64,000 nucleotides of DNA from contig JAHLJT010009419.1 of assembly GCA_031308135.1 (NCBI GenBank), positions 184,732,329 through 184,796,328 of the forward strand, in the 5' to 3' direction. The notes under the pieces were generated by a model. That model did not search any database, had not been told where the DNA came from, and saw only the letters and a program-made list of their open reading frames with translations. Numbering within the stretch: position 1 is the stretch's first letter; each line of letters starts with the position of its first letter. Both the position numbers and the translations under genes were made by a program. Shown one piece after another: positions 46,359 through 58,506 of the stretch. The DNA is from Acheta domesticus (Eukaryota > Arthropoda > Insecta > Orthoptera > Gryllidae).

Positions 46359-47545
46359 GTAATATAGAATTGTGGATGATGTTTTGTTTCTATTCACGTT
46401 TCGTCAAATGGAAGCAAACGTTTTTCCACGACCATAAAATATTGAAAGTAAACTCTGGAAAGTTCTGTTTTTGACGACGAAGATAGATGTACTTTGGTTG
46501 ATTTCCATTGATTGACGCATTACTCTTAGTAAACATGAAGTGGGGATTGTTCAAAATTTAAGCATGCCCGATATAATTCTTAACAGGCCAAGTATTGACT
46601 GCGTTAATAGTATTACCAATTTTAAAAAAACGCTGAAAGACATTGATCTCGTTAGACACAGGTCTCGTCGCTTCAAAAAATACCCTTTTGACATGATACG
46701 GGACGAAAAGTTAATGTTGAATCATTGCTTCATACACTAATTCTATAATATAATTATAAATTGTTCGGTGCTGTTAACATTCCTTTTAAAGTGAAAACGA
46801 TTTAGTTACAATGTAATTTATATCATAGAAATTGCGAATGCATAACCACTGATTTCACCTCACTTATAGATTTACGGTCAAAGGAATAACTATTACGTTG
46901 TATTTGAATAGTTGTAATTTCAAATCATATTTTGTATTGAGTACTCGAGTTCCATGATCTTCAACCTAATGCAGAGAACGGAAACGGGAATTACAGGGAT
47001 TATTTTCGGATAACTGGATGGCATCCTGGTTTGGTCGGAGGGAAGATCTGACACACTTTGCAAAATCAGATAACCTTCACGTGCAGCATTCAGCGTGCCC
47101 CTGCGTTGGAGGATTCGTTCTTATTCCGACTCAATCACTTAGCAAGTGACTGGCAGAATGTTAGTGAAATTAGCGCGAATGCTGAGTTACTAAGTGAGCA
47201 GGAATGTACCATTCTTTTGAAAAGTGATTGAGACAACACTACAGGAGTGCTAAAGCATTCAAGATACATTTCCATTTCATGCGGTCACTAACTTACAGAA
47301 ACACCTCAAAACTCTTCGTTCTGTCCCTTTACAGAAGTTTCCAGGATTGCTCATCGAATAATGTGTTGCACATAAACTCTTATTATCTTGACACGAAACC
47401 CGAAGAGACATTAATATCAGGTGTTTGGGACTAGATAATGGTAGGCCACCATAAGTGACTTTTACAAAAGAGGCAATTGAAAGTTTAAAAAAGTATATAA
47501 TGCGCATTTGTTGTATAATAAGATACTGCAGACATTACTACGCCA
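46359..47545. other. Nothing recognised
   Basis: AT-rich sequence without supported features. Confidence 0.4.
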
Positions 47546-47549
47546 CTAG

Positions 47550-47700
47550 CTGTGAACAACACTTCTGCCTAAACTATTCGTATGATTTTTTTCCAATTGC
47601 ATATTCCCCGATACAAACCCCTGCGATTTTGAAAAAAAAAATTGGGGGGGGGAGGATAGGATGTGCTCTAAATATGTTCTACATTTTTTCTTGAGTTAAT
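47550..47700 (+). mobile_element. HINE-like element, fragment (copy 10)
   Basis: Contains the block order CTAGCTGTGAACAACA.., TAAAC..CGTATGATTTTTTTCC, TTGCATATTCCCCGAT and a GCTCTAAATATGTTCT body start. These match the middle of copies 3, 4 and 7. Both ends are missing. Confidence 0.45.
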
Positions 47701-47894
47701 TTTGAGAAAATTGTTCTTTACTGGGTGCTGTGTTTACTGGTTTAAATGCCAAAGGAACTGTGTTTGCATTTTTTTTAAAATAAAAATGAATGGTGTCAAA
47801 GTTATTCAGGGACATTAAATTTAGTCTTACAAAGCACTTTAAAGGCATCATACGCTCAAAAAGATTTTAAGGTTTTAACTGTAGTATCGGTATT

Positions 47895-48350
47895 AACAAA
47901 TTATTATTATTTTTAGGAAGCCGTAACATGCTTGCAATTAGTACGATCGAATGATTCGGACTCATCAGACGGACTTGGGATAGGTGAGCCAAAGTACGTG
48001 GACACCCCAAGCGAGGCAAGCATGTTTTCAGTTGTATATTCGGCGTGGGGCTTGTAGAATTCCTCGAGTATTACATCTATACCAAAATCTTTCCGTAATC
48101 ACTTGGCCTTCCAGGTAACTGTGTGCTATGTATGTGTTTGAGTAACTGAATCCCACCCCCAATGGCATTGAGGTGGGCCAGTAAAATGCCATGGGCAAAT
48201 AGGCAAAGAGACAGGACCGGTAGGCTATGTGATGTTCGGGGCGTGCTAAGGATCTCTTCATCACAGTCCAAAGGGGCGATAGTCACCACGAGAGGCCCCT
48301 AGTAGTCTTTTAGACGCGGACGAGGTAGGCGACTAATGTTACGAAAAAGT
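47895..48350 (+). repeat. Interspersed repeat family X, copy 2
   Basis: Collinear with 27120-27620 (see that entry). The best stretch is CATGTTTTCAGTTG..GGCGTGGGG..TATTACATCTATACCA at 48019-48083, plus GTCTTTTAGACGCGGACGA at about 48305. Confidence 0.5.
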
Positions 48351-48420
48351 CTGAAAAAATCACTAGTTTTTGAAGTATTGAACTGGCCTGAAAGAAAAAG
48401 GGGCAAAAGTGCAGCATTTT

Positions 48421-48725
48421 TGAACGGGAGGTCGTAGGGTTTGAGTGCCGGCAGTAGGGGATTTTTGACCCCCTAGGTAAATCGAATTCAGCCGCTGTTT
48501 GGAGGAGAATTCAGGAAGGCGGCGGCTCGTGTTAGTGTTTTCCTTAGTTTCTCCCATAATATGCGAATGGTGGAGCAGTGTTTTAATAATTGGGTAACGG
48601 ACCAGGCACAATCTTGTCTTCGTGATCCTTTCACCCTCCGCCACCCTTAGGAACGCGCGCGCACACACACATACTCTACACTACCACACACATCGGCAGA
48701 CCTGTTGGAAGCGTAGCGCACACGC
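48421..48725 (+). mobile_element. SINE family 1, copy F (degenerate, 3'-truncated)
   Basis: Family blocks GGGAGGTCGTAGGGTTTGAG, GAATTCAGCCGCTGTTTGG, TTTCCTTAGTTTCTCC and ACACACACACATACTCTACA appear in order with many substitutions. Similarity stops near 48725, before the usual 3' block. Confidence 0.6.
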
Positions 48726-49444
48726 GGCACACGCACGCGTGGAGATACCTAGAGGTATCTGTGAGGTAATTGTGTTGACGTAAGAACAAAACTTTTAATA
48801 TTGCCCCAATTTATAGACCTCGTGGTTTTCAAAGGGTTTAATCATACAACGCGATCACGTGAGAGTAAGATGATGCTCAATAGCACGAACTGAGCACTTG
48901 TTTATTTTTAGACACAAGTCGAGAGTAAGCGTAGATATCGTTGCAAAGAAAAGCGAGTTCTTTTTGAGAACTTATTTAATGTACAGAACTCACGGAGAGA
49001 AGAAAGTCACGACTCGCGACGACGAAATTATGCGAGAGGTCTCTCATTACTGGACAAATTTACTCCAATCAAATCGTTAATTGTGCGAGTGATATCATCC
49101 TTTTACATTTTACATGCGCATGATATTGTTAGTCATAGCCTTTGCAATGCTGATTCGCCTACAAGGTTTGACTCACCACAGTAAACCGTAGCCTCGAGGT
49201 TCATAATAGGCCGACCGGGAAGAATTCTCTTCCTCCAGCTTGCGCTCAGTACTTGCTGCAAGGGAACTATGTAGGTGAAAATTAATCATTGTAGGAAAAG
49301 AGCGTATATTTTCATTTATACAGCAATGCTAGGAGAATTAAGACCGATATTTAAAGTTTCGAAAATGAGTAGTTCATTCTATCGCGGAGATGCACAGTAA
49401 TTAGCCACACCCCTATCTTTAGCTGATGGAAAAATTACCAGTTA

Positions 49445-49485
<41 letters not shown>

Positions 49486-51786
49486 GAAGATGTGGGTCTC
49501 CTTTCACACCCCTCATGTATTTAAGAGATAAATTGCTAATGTTAAACATTTTTATTGTAAGAATTTTATATCAAGAAGGGAGTGTAAGCTAATATACAAG
49601 TTCATCTATCTTGTGCGTCTGTAGGAATATTATCCTTGAATCGCATTCCGACGATCCCTTGAACGGACAATTCAGGATTCAGGATAAATTGAAAGGAACC
49701 GTAGCCGCTATTGTAATGGACTATTTGCGCGCGGGTTTAAATCTGACACTGCATTTCCACTCATGTTCATCATTACATTGCAGGGAGTGTAGCAGATATA
49801 AGATAAAATGAAAAAACAAAACATCGGTATATGTCTAATGTTGTGATACATTTTCCTATGTACAGAATTGCAATTTTCCTACAACAGAGGTATGAATACA
49901 TTCATATCTAAGATCTAGCAAGAATTGTAACTAGAGGAAACACACTGAATAATATTCTTATAATATTAATTTAATTATAGCTACACCCGTGCGAACATCC
50001 CGCACTTTGTAAGTCATGGTTTTAAAAGTGAAAATAGCTTCTTACTGGATCGTAATATCGAACAGCGAACCTTTGAGTTGTACGTTAAAAAAGTAAAGTA
50101 TTACTAGAAATAACCCGTGCAATGAAATTGCAAATAGTTGAAAGTCGAATTCAGTTTTACGTGCCCGAGTATTTATTTGCCGTATTCATCTAGGAAGGGA
50201 AGGAAATGTATTGATCTAAAGTGTTTCACCACCCTGCCCTTCCCGTAACGCCGAACTGCCCATACCCACCGTGCTCTTTTCCACAGTCCTCACCTGACCC
50301 GCTTCTGCCTGCCTTACCTTGCCTCGTTCACTACGATCACCATTGCCATTATCCTGAAAATTTCACCTACAAATTTAGAAGTGTAGTGGGAACACATTGA
50401 AAAACGCGAATGCGACTTCAAACTGCTCTGAACTGCACAAGCCCAAAAGATGCGCTGCTACTTCGCTTTCAACATTCCTTCAGAAATAATTACTTAATTC
50501 ACCGCCAGATTGTGTTTGATGACAGTTCAGTTTCTTTTAAATATATTAATATTTCTGTACTTTAGCATAAACACGTAAGTTACACGTGCAGTCATCGGGG
50601 AGTTTCGGCTTTCCAACATCTTATTTGCTAAGATATATGGAGTACTTCACCTGGGAAATGGTTGTTTTACATAAAACGTTTTAGAAATAATGTCATGAAA
50701 GGCCTAGTGATGCGTTCATTTGCTTTACACAGATTTCCAGTCTCGGCTTGTTTCTCACCACCCATTCATACTTCGTTGCGGGGGTTCCTAGAAGAGCAAA
50801 ATTTTCAAAAATGACAGAAATTTGAAATTAGTCTCATTTTGAATACTTCTTGAAGTTCACGTTCCCTCCGTGAACTCGTTTCCTGGCTTTGAATAATCGC
50901 AAACATGTATATCATGCCAGTGGTTGAAAGAAAGTGCATTCTGCCTTACGGACGGAGGAGATTAATTTGGGCAAAGGTGACACTTTCACTAAGAGGAGTC
51001 TCGACGGTTGAGCCATTCCCCTTACAACCGTGAATGAAATGGTATAAACTGATTAATTTGACTCTCGGCAAAGAAAATCAAAATAAACTACTAGATATAT
51101 TCTTTTGCAAAAAATGCAATAGGAAAAGCATTAGGAGTTTTGATAATTGAATGCAAATGTTACGCAATGCTTAATTCGAAAGGTTGGCACTGTTTTTTCC
51201 TTGCTATTTTCAAGTAAAATATCTCGGCAACTGTTGATTTACTAGAAAGGTGTATGTTTGCAGAAATGTAATATGTATATATAGTAATAGTTCTCCTAAT
51301 ACATCTTACGGATACCTCCTTCTACACACATGCACACTTGCAAACAGATGTCCCTTGTTGCGTAACTCATTGAGCAGACATTTTGCCTTGTCAGACGATA
51401 GTATTCCTTGTAACATTTGAATCTTCTGGAGCTTCTGTACTTGAATGTACGCCTTCCTCACGACGTGTCTCGGATTGTGTGCCAGGGCCCCAAAAAAGTG
51501 TTGCCCTTAAAATGGAATAAAAACAGTCCACGTTAAACCAGCGCACATGGGCTGCATGCGTTCGTAACAACTTGTTTCTGCGACCCGTATAATTTTCTCA
51601 GAAGCCTCACGAAATAAATTACTCCCCATATGTATCTAATAATAAAATCCCCTTTGTATCTAATAATTAAATTGCAGTGTTGTTTTTTTTATTTCAGTTA
51701 ATTTCAAATTGATTCTTGAAAGAAGAGAAATAATTGTTTTTGCAGGAAGTTTCAAATTGTATTTTCTCCTAATTTGGGTAATTTTT
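48726..51786. other. Long stretch with nothing recognised
   Basis: About 3 kb of AT-rich DNA with one (AT)n microsatellite (49446-49483). No exons or repeat ends seen. Confidence 0.4.
49446..49483. repeat. (AT)n microsatellite
   Basis: AT dinucleotide run. Confidence 0.95.
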
Positions 51787-52665
51787 ATTTTTCTGCATAC
51801 TATTTACGTTGTATAGTGAAAGTTCTGTACAACTTCGGTGGTAAATGGCGATTTTTCGGCAGAAAAAAGTCTTATTTTAGGCGTCCTTTACCGAAATAGT
51901 GGATAATTCTTGTTGTTATATGTAGTAAATTACTTCCTCTGTCACTTGGAGTCAAAATTCAGGTTTTGTGGGTCCTTGATACAGAAAACAAAACGCCTGT
52001 CCGTCTGTGAACAACATCAGTGGCTGAACCGTAGGCAGGAGTTTCACCAAAATCTACATCCCCGATCGGTAACGCTGATATCGCAACCTCGTGAATTTGA
52101 AAAGGATTATTTCTTGTTTTCTGGGGGGAGGGGTAATTTTCATGAAACCCCAAAGACATTTTAAGAATTTTCTAAAAAAACTGCTCTAAAATGTTTCTTT
52201 AAACTCTATTCTCAGGTAGAACATAGTACACGTATTAAAATGTCAAAAGTTTAATTTTCGTTGAATTCTTTAAATTTCCTCGGCATCTCCCTGCATTACA
52301 GTATTTAAGGTAAATATCTTGTCACCAAATCTGCTGTTCAAAATTAGGTATTTAAATCAGGTTAAATCCCTTTTTTACTTTCTCGCTTTTAAGAAACGAA
52401 AGTTATATGATCGTGCGCCGGAAAACGCCGAATTTTCGACTTAAAAACTCTTATTGCCGGTACTGGTAACGAAAATGTGGGTACTTCCAGTTGCCAAATT
52501 TAGAAAAAAAAAATCTCTAACACGTGGTGTAGCCAGAATTCATGTTTTGTTGGTACTTGTTACCGAAAAATCGATTAACGGAGAAACGTCCGTCCGTCTT
52601 GTCTGCCTGTCTGTCCGCCTGTCTGTCCGTCTGTTGTCAACGCTAGCGCCTAAATGTTCTGACCG

Positions 52666-52952
52666 AGGGAGATGGCTCAGTGCATCATCTGAAGTCATTG
52701 CAGCCCCCCTCTGACCGGGATGTCCTAGGTGCGAGTCCCGACGGCGCGGTGGCAGGATTTTCGATACTAGCTTGTCAGCTAGGTCGAATTCAGTCGCTGT
52801 CTGGAGGAGAAGTCTAGCGGCCGGCTGCTTTGATCGTGGTTTCCGTGGTTTCTCCGGTGAATGCCAGGCGAATGCCGGAGCATTATCCTAAAAACAGGCC
52901 ACGAACCGCGCGAGATCTTTCCTTCCTCTTCCTTGTCCTATCCCCTCCCCTT

Positions 52953-53005
<53 letters not shown>

Positions 53006-53261
53006 CATGCACTACACTACCACACATGCCGGGAGACCGGTCGGGAGCTTACAGCTTGTCCCGGCTGGGGCGGTGCCCCGCTGGTGGGAGATGCCTGGTT
53101 GAAGGGAAAAACCCTGCCAGTCGACGATAGGTCGGCGCCAGACCTCGTCATCCAGCGGGGAAAAGATCACCGCCACACCTGAGAAAAAACGCGCACAACA
53201 CTTACGGGACTAATGACCTAAGAAGTTGACGCGTCCGGAAACACGAACGAATCAATAAACC
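52666..53261 (+). mobile_element. SINE family 1, copy E (full length, in HINE copy 8)
   Basis: Full-length SINE with an A-box-like GATGGCTCAGTGCATC, a B-box-like TAGGTGCGAGTCCCG, the family body and an AATCAATAAA tail. The flanking sequence is duplicated (GTTCTGACCG at 52656-52665 and GTTCTGCCG at 53262-53270). The host HINE sequence has a single such site in other copies, so both SINE ends are fixed by the empty-site comparison. Confidence 0.9.
52956..53001. repeat. (CA)n expansion inside SINE copy E
   Basis: The SINE consensus has a short ACACACAC slot here (copy A: ACACACACATACAC). In this copy it has expanded to over 20 CA units. Confidence 0.95.
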
Positions 53262-54039
53262 GTTCTGCCGATTTCCTCCAAAATTGATATTCCGGAATCG
53301 TTCTAGCTGGTGTAGCGGCTCCTGGAATTTGAAACCGATATTTTAATTTTAGGAGGTACTTCGCATGAAGCCCCCAGAGCATTTTCAACAGTTTCAAAAA
53401 AGGCTCCAAATTTTTTTGATAAAATTTTGTTGTTGAATAGTGCGAAAGACGTTTGAGAGAATGGTGTAGGTCTCATTTTTGTTTAAATCCCCAATTATTC
53501 GAAAATTGCAAAAAAAAAGTTAAAACTACAAAATTGAAGATATTTTTGCCACAAGTATAGACTGTTGTACAAGATTAGCCCTTGTAAGTCTTTTAAACAA
53601 ACTAGTAGTTTTTGCTTGATTTGCACTTGAAATTTACGGATTATGTTTTTTCAAAAACCGCTCCAATTTTTTTATTTAAATGTTCTCCACATATATAAGG
53701 AACATTAATTTCTGTTTGAAATTAATGAAACCTATGGGCGTCCCGTGGTACATAACGATGACATTGTAGTATTGCGAGAAAGTATGTACTGTTGTATCAC
53801 CACTGGTTTTCGAAAACATGAGAAGTTTTCGCGCAAAATAAGGTAATTTTAAAAACACTATTTTCTCAAAAAAGGTCCCGAATCGTTCTTTTAAACTTTT
53901 GAAATTAATAGAGTTTTATGCCCTGACTAAAATTACATAAACATACCATTGAGGTAACCTTTCTTTTTTTAATACAAATGTATATTACGTAACCGGTCCA
54001 AATAATGCGAGAAACTAAGTGCTGTTGTACCGCCACTAG

Positions 54040-55079
54040 TTCGTTTCTTGATGCGCAATTTAAAGAGAATTCAATAGATATTTCAATTTGACTTATACAT
54101 TTGACATTTACATATAATTGTCTATTTGTACAGTGCAGAGATTGATTTACCTGGAGTCTACTTAATAAATGTTGTGGCGTTCTTCCACCGTGTAGATTTT
54201 CTTCTCTCCTTAACCTGTTTACAGTGGGGGTGCGAGCCATCACCTGTCAGTGTTCCTTGTGTATATGTTATGCAACAGAATGCCTTTCCCGAGTCTTGTC
54301 TTGCGTACACAAAATCCGTTGTTAGACATACCACAAACTGCTGGGCAGGAAACTCGAGTTAGGATCGTGGATTCCTGAATAAAATGGATGTTTTCACACT
54401 GCGAGTGGCGTGCATTGCAACGCCAACTCTACATATTGCATTATATTTATATCATTCATTATTTCATGTGAAGTCTTGTTTCTGTTCTCTAATACACGGT
54501 CGCCAATGCCTCGCCAGGGGCATCGGAAATAATGCAAGGCTGTGTACACGGAGTGGGCAAGGATAAACTTTAAAATAAATCCGAAGAATTTTTTTATTGG
54601 AATTATTTTCAATTACTAATCATACAATGCTGTTAATGCAATTTACTTTTAAAAATAAGTATTTATTTATTAGAAATAAATCCACCAGATTCACATAATA
54701 CAAGTAATTGAATCTAATTACTGGTGGCGGCAACGTATCTTATAGCAGAACGATAAAACTTAGAAATAGTATCAGCAAATTAATGAATATCATTGCTCAC
54801 AAGCCATTATGGACCTAAAGCTAATCCTATCTTTATCTTAAAAACGTAAACAAAGGGATTACAACGAAGTGCAAAAGGTAAAAAAAATGATAATCACGTG
54901 GTAATTGACATCTCGGATTGGTTTTATTTGAATATATTCTTGCTTAACATTGGTTACTTACGACACGGACAGACTTGCTTACTTACGACACGGACAGACA
55001 TGAGTGAAATAGTCAATATAATTCTGTGAAATCAATAGTGTGACAAGTGAGGTCGCGCATTAATTCAATAAGATTGCGG
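54040..55079. other. Nothing recognised; 26-bp tandem duplication
   Basis: AT-rich sequence. TTACTTACGACACGGACAGA is repeated in tandem at about 54954 and 54980. No gene supported. Confidence 0.4.
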
Positions 55080-56218
55080 GAATGTCATGCGTTTCAGAAG
55101 ACATTTTCCCAGGCATAGTCAACAATTTTTGCTATACATAAGGATCCTTCAGGAATAGCCTGTTACCCATTTCACCAAGAACAAGACTATTGAAGTAATT
55201 ATCGGAAACATCGTTATCAACATTAACCCTCAAAAAATTATCTGCAAAATTATTTACAGTGACTTGCGGATCAGAAAAAACTAGTTGCTTGTAAGATAAA
55301 ATTGATGGAATCCTACTTTCCTTTTTATTTCCAGTATTCAATGACCAAAATTTGAAAGGATCATTAATAAGTGATAATTCAGTTCTCGTATTATAAATTT
55401 CAAATTGGCTAGGTATAATTTGTTTAATATCAATACACAAGGTTCTGATCATATTTACAAGCCTTTTTGAAGAGCATAAACATTGTGAATAGCCGTAAGC
55501 TACTTACGTAATCTATGTTTTTAGATTTATTTTATCTATATTAAAGCATGTCTTTATTAAACCATGGCGGAATTTTTTTTTAAGAGTCGGAGTATGACAT
55601 CCTACAACTTAAATGCACGAACGATACCGTCAGTACTCTCAATGTCTTACCTCGTTCAAATTTCCAACCAATTGCAAGAATGAAGATCAATCAATGCAAA
55701 ATTTGCCTTATGATAATTTAAACGCTTTGAATCTGATGATGAATTAAAAGTATCCCGACGATCATTACTAAATACAAAAAAATCATTCAAGTGAAGGGTA
55801 ATAGTTGTGAACTTTGAAAATATAATCACACATTTCAGAAACATTACATAAAAATGACTGCACCATGTCAAGTTACCGATTATTGGTAGTCCTAACATTA
55901 CTACTCTCCTTCAAATCATAAAAATTAGCAAAATTGAGTAATGATTGAACCTTACACTTTTGAGTAAAATAGGTATTGTTGACTTGTAAAGTACGGTCAG
56001 GATTGTTGAAATCACGAATAAGTATTAAATTACCACCTCACAAAGCAAAGCAAAGCAAGAGCAAAATATCAAATACTAAGCAAGTCATCAAAAAGAAATT
56101 CTCAAGATCAAAATAAATTATTGGTTCAGCAATAAAAGAATAAACAATGGCATACATTTAAAAAAACTGGAATATATACTAAGGAATTATTTTTAGTAAT
56201 AACATCCAAGTTCAGTGG

Positions 56219-56264
56219 TATATATGTGTGTGTGTATATGTATATATGTGTATATATATATATG

Positions 56265-56307
<43 letters not shown>
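56219..56307. repeat. (TATG)n/(TA)n microsatellite
   Basis: Compound TA/TG repeat inside the decayed LINE, immediately 5' of a HINE-like fragment. Confidence 0.95.
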
Positions 56308-56308
<1 letters not shown>

Positions 56309-56309
<1 letters not shown>

Positions 56310-56395
56310 GCTTTTTACTTTCCCGTATACGTAACATATATACGGAGTAATGTACGTAGTATGAGGCAAGTTATTGTTATTTTTTTTAACAGAAC
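56309..56395 (+). mobile_element. HINE-like element, copy 9, 5' end only
   Basis: CTTTTTACTTTCCCGTATAC followed by ATATACGGAGTAATGTACGT and TATGAGGCAAGTTA closely matches the first 70 bp of copy 4. The rest is missing. Confidence 0.55.
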
Positions 56396-57969
56396 ACCTC
56401 CGCCCTTTCACATTTCGATCACAGCGTATAACGTCAGAAAGATCGTCGTTTATAAATTCGCTGCTCTAAATGTCCAGTTTTGACCATGTTTCCCTAAGGT
56501 ACTACAGGGCGCTAGGAAAGTGGCCCCAGTGGCTAGGGAGAGTGCTAGCAACAGAAATGTTTTGGTAGGACTACAGCTTCGAACAAAAGAAAACATGAAT
56601 TTCGCACTCACCACAGTCTTAAAAGATGCTGGAAGTGTGATCCCCTTCACTTCTTTCCCAGTGATCTGATTGCTACCAACATAAAAGGAGTTTAGAGTAG
56701 GAGGCCATGGTCGACTCAGTTTAGAGAGACATTCCTCGGGCACTATATTAAATATAGGAATAAAGGTCAGGAATGTGGAATGTAACTTATTCGCCAAGCT
56801 GCGCACATTCTGATAATATCAACGAAAATATTTTATGGGGGACCCTATAGCACTCTTTAAGCTCGTTTGTTCACTGTTTTGGGAATGTCTTTCACAAGTT
56901 GCACTTTCAAGTTGTTTCGTTGGGCGTCCTGAACTGCTCCAGTTGACGTGGGGTTCGACCTGTGCGTAGATAGCTTTTTTGAACTTGTCCAGTTCCTTTG
57001 GATACCTCCAGAAAGTGTTGAGAAAAATGCCGACGTCATCCTGATGAAGAAAAACAAGCCTCAGTAGACGTTGTTTAGGCGAATTAGAAATAAGTTTCAC
57101 ACGACGACGGTACGAGATGTAGTTAATAATGCAAGATCATTGTCGATATGTATTTATTTGAAAATATAGTCGAACAGGTTTTTGCCATTAACTGTAGACT
57201 GTTGGTGACCCATCAACCTTGTCAATCATTCCAAAAATGACAACATCGTGATATCTGACGTTACGATCAGAAACCTCATTCATGATGTCTTTCATGCGTA
57301 TTGCTTATTTTCAATAGCTTTAAGACGAACGTCAGTGACACCAATAAATTCCCTCAATTTAGGAATTAGGTCCTCATGCCCCGTACGTCACCGATAAATT
57401 AGTATTCACTTCAGCAATCTCGGAGGACAAGTCTTTTCGAACTGTCTCAATTTTGAGGTTATTGCAGTTGATTTTTCAGTTGCCTCTAAGGCCTTATTCA
57501 GGTCATTATTTTCTTAAGATGCGATAATATATTCTGAGTGACACTTCGGGCACACTCTCGAATCACCTTGAAATTGTCTTTTTGAGCAACTTAAGTGGAA
57601 TCACCGTGCACACAAGCGACCGAACAGAATTTACAAAAGTGGCTCCTCCTTTACAATAAGAACTCTCTTCGTTGTGTAGAACAACTCCAAGCACAACAGA
57701 CAGCTAATTTTCTGATAGCAACAATTGCTTAGTAGAAAACTGTATGAAAAAGTCGAATACACTGGTTGCAGAGCGAAACAAGACCGACCATTCAAGCACA
57801 AACCATTACCATCTCATATTTGTATTTGAAGCATGTGCGTTAGTGTAGCTTGCCAGATTTAAAAAAAATAGCAAGCCATGTGAGATATAGTCAGTTTATG
57901 TCGTAAAAGACCTTTGGATTTGGGTATAAACTTGGTATTTGGAGGCGTTGGTGTTTTGTAGGATAACAC

Positions 57970-58001
<32 letters not shown>
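57970..58001. repeat. (TAA)n, 5' flank of the R4-like LINE
   Basis: ATA/TAA trinucleotide run that ends where the LINE 5' region begins. With the run at 62174-62218 it marks insertion into a TAA microsatellite. Confidence 0.95.
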
Positions 58002-58002
<1 letters not shown>

Positions 58003-58506
58003 TCCACCTAGGGAGTACACGACCTTGGAGTTGGTGGTGGAGCTTGAGTACCCCCATGAGCCTTAAAGCTATGTCAGTGGTAGCCTAGCTACCGGTAGGG
58101 CCTCCCTTGCTGAATAGGTTGAAGGTGAGGGGTCAGACGAAGAAGTACTCCATTTTGAGGAGAGTGAGAAGTAAGTAGAGAGGGAAGGGTCATGAACCTT
58201 TGGACTTCCTGTTGTCGGCCCATAGAGGGTACAGGAGAGAAACTGGGTTGGCACACCAGGCCACTGATTAGAGTGGAGGCCCGAACCTTGCATTAGCCAG
58301 CGAAGGAGGCTGCCTTCAGCAGTCAGTGAAAATCCCGTAGGGTTTAGTAATGCCGACTGGCGATCGGAGGGACCCCTTGCTGGGCCCTGCGGGGGGATGC
58401 CCCGAGGCCACTGTGGGTCGCAGTAACGGATGGCAGGAAACAACCCGAGGGTTAAGTGTGATCTGTGAACTCGAACTTGCGTCCTGCGAATCCTCAATTC
58501 AAACCA

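Larger units (their letters stand above)
52371..53806 (+). mobile_element. HINE-like element, copy 8, itself split by a SINE
   Basis: The 5' end is TTTTTTACTTTCTCGC. The 3' end is TTGCGAGAAAGTATGTACTG, a GTACTGTTGTATCAC hairpin and CACTGG, followed by T. ACTTTCTCGC at the 5' end is the exact inverse of GCGAGAAAGT near the 3' end: subterminal inverted repeats, with the hairpin outside only at the 3' side. The core reads GTCTGCCTGTCTGTCCGCCT. SINE copy E sits at 52666-53261. Insertion is between T residues (left ..CCC/TTTTTT, right CTGG/TTTT). Confidence 0.65.
51787..54039 (+). mobile_element. HINE-like element, copy 7, split by copy 8
   Basis: The left part (51787-52370) has a decayed 5' end, GGCGATTTTTCGGCAGAAAA, a GTCCTTGATAC..CCTGTCCGTCTGTG core and the early body. 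The right part (53807-54039) resumes the body at the point where the left part stops (TTTTCGAAAACATGAGAAGT) and ends with GCGAGAAACTAAGTGCTG, the hairpin region and CACTAG plus T. In copy 3 these two segments are contiguous at about 6060. Copy 8 is therefore a later insertion into this element. Confidence 0.65.
55080..57880 (-). pseudogene. Decayed endonuclease-type non-LTR retrotransposon (CR1/Jockey-like)
   Basis: Minus-strand pieces occur in the order of a two-ORF LINE. ORF1 remnants (57880 to 56820) have a Cys/His finger of PHD type (CAR..FHLSCSK, CPKC, about 57590-57540), RYHDVVIFGM (about 57260) and a C-terminal NNLKVQLVKDIPKTV. ORF2 starts with YYQNVRSLANKL (about 56821-56786), the classical start of the AP-endonuclease domain. 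The late endonuclease part is LPIIGNLTW..FVFSNDRRD (55900-55760), followed by a linker and pre-RT segment (55452-55132: RIPSILSYKQLVFSDPQVTV). Frames are broken by several stops and frameshifts. The reverse-transcriptase core was not found, so the 3' half seems lost. A microsatellite and a HINE 5' fragment interrupt it. Confidence 0.6.

Noticed and set aside
47917..47983. Exon-like interval with good acceptor and donor, reading EAVTCLQLVRSNDSDSSDGL
   Set aside because: The interval lies in interspersed repeat X, and its GATTCGGACTCA part aligns with 27168. Its phase also does not fit the 37977 donor. Probably chance splice signals in a repeat.
58002..58200. HDV-like self-cleaving ribozyme at the LINE 5' end, as in R2
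   Set aside because: I could not fold the required nested double pseudoknot by eye; a ribozyme descriptor search would settle it.
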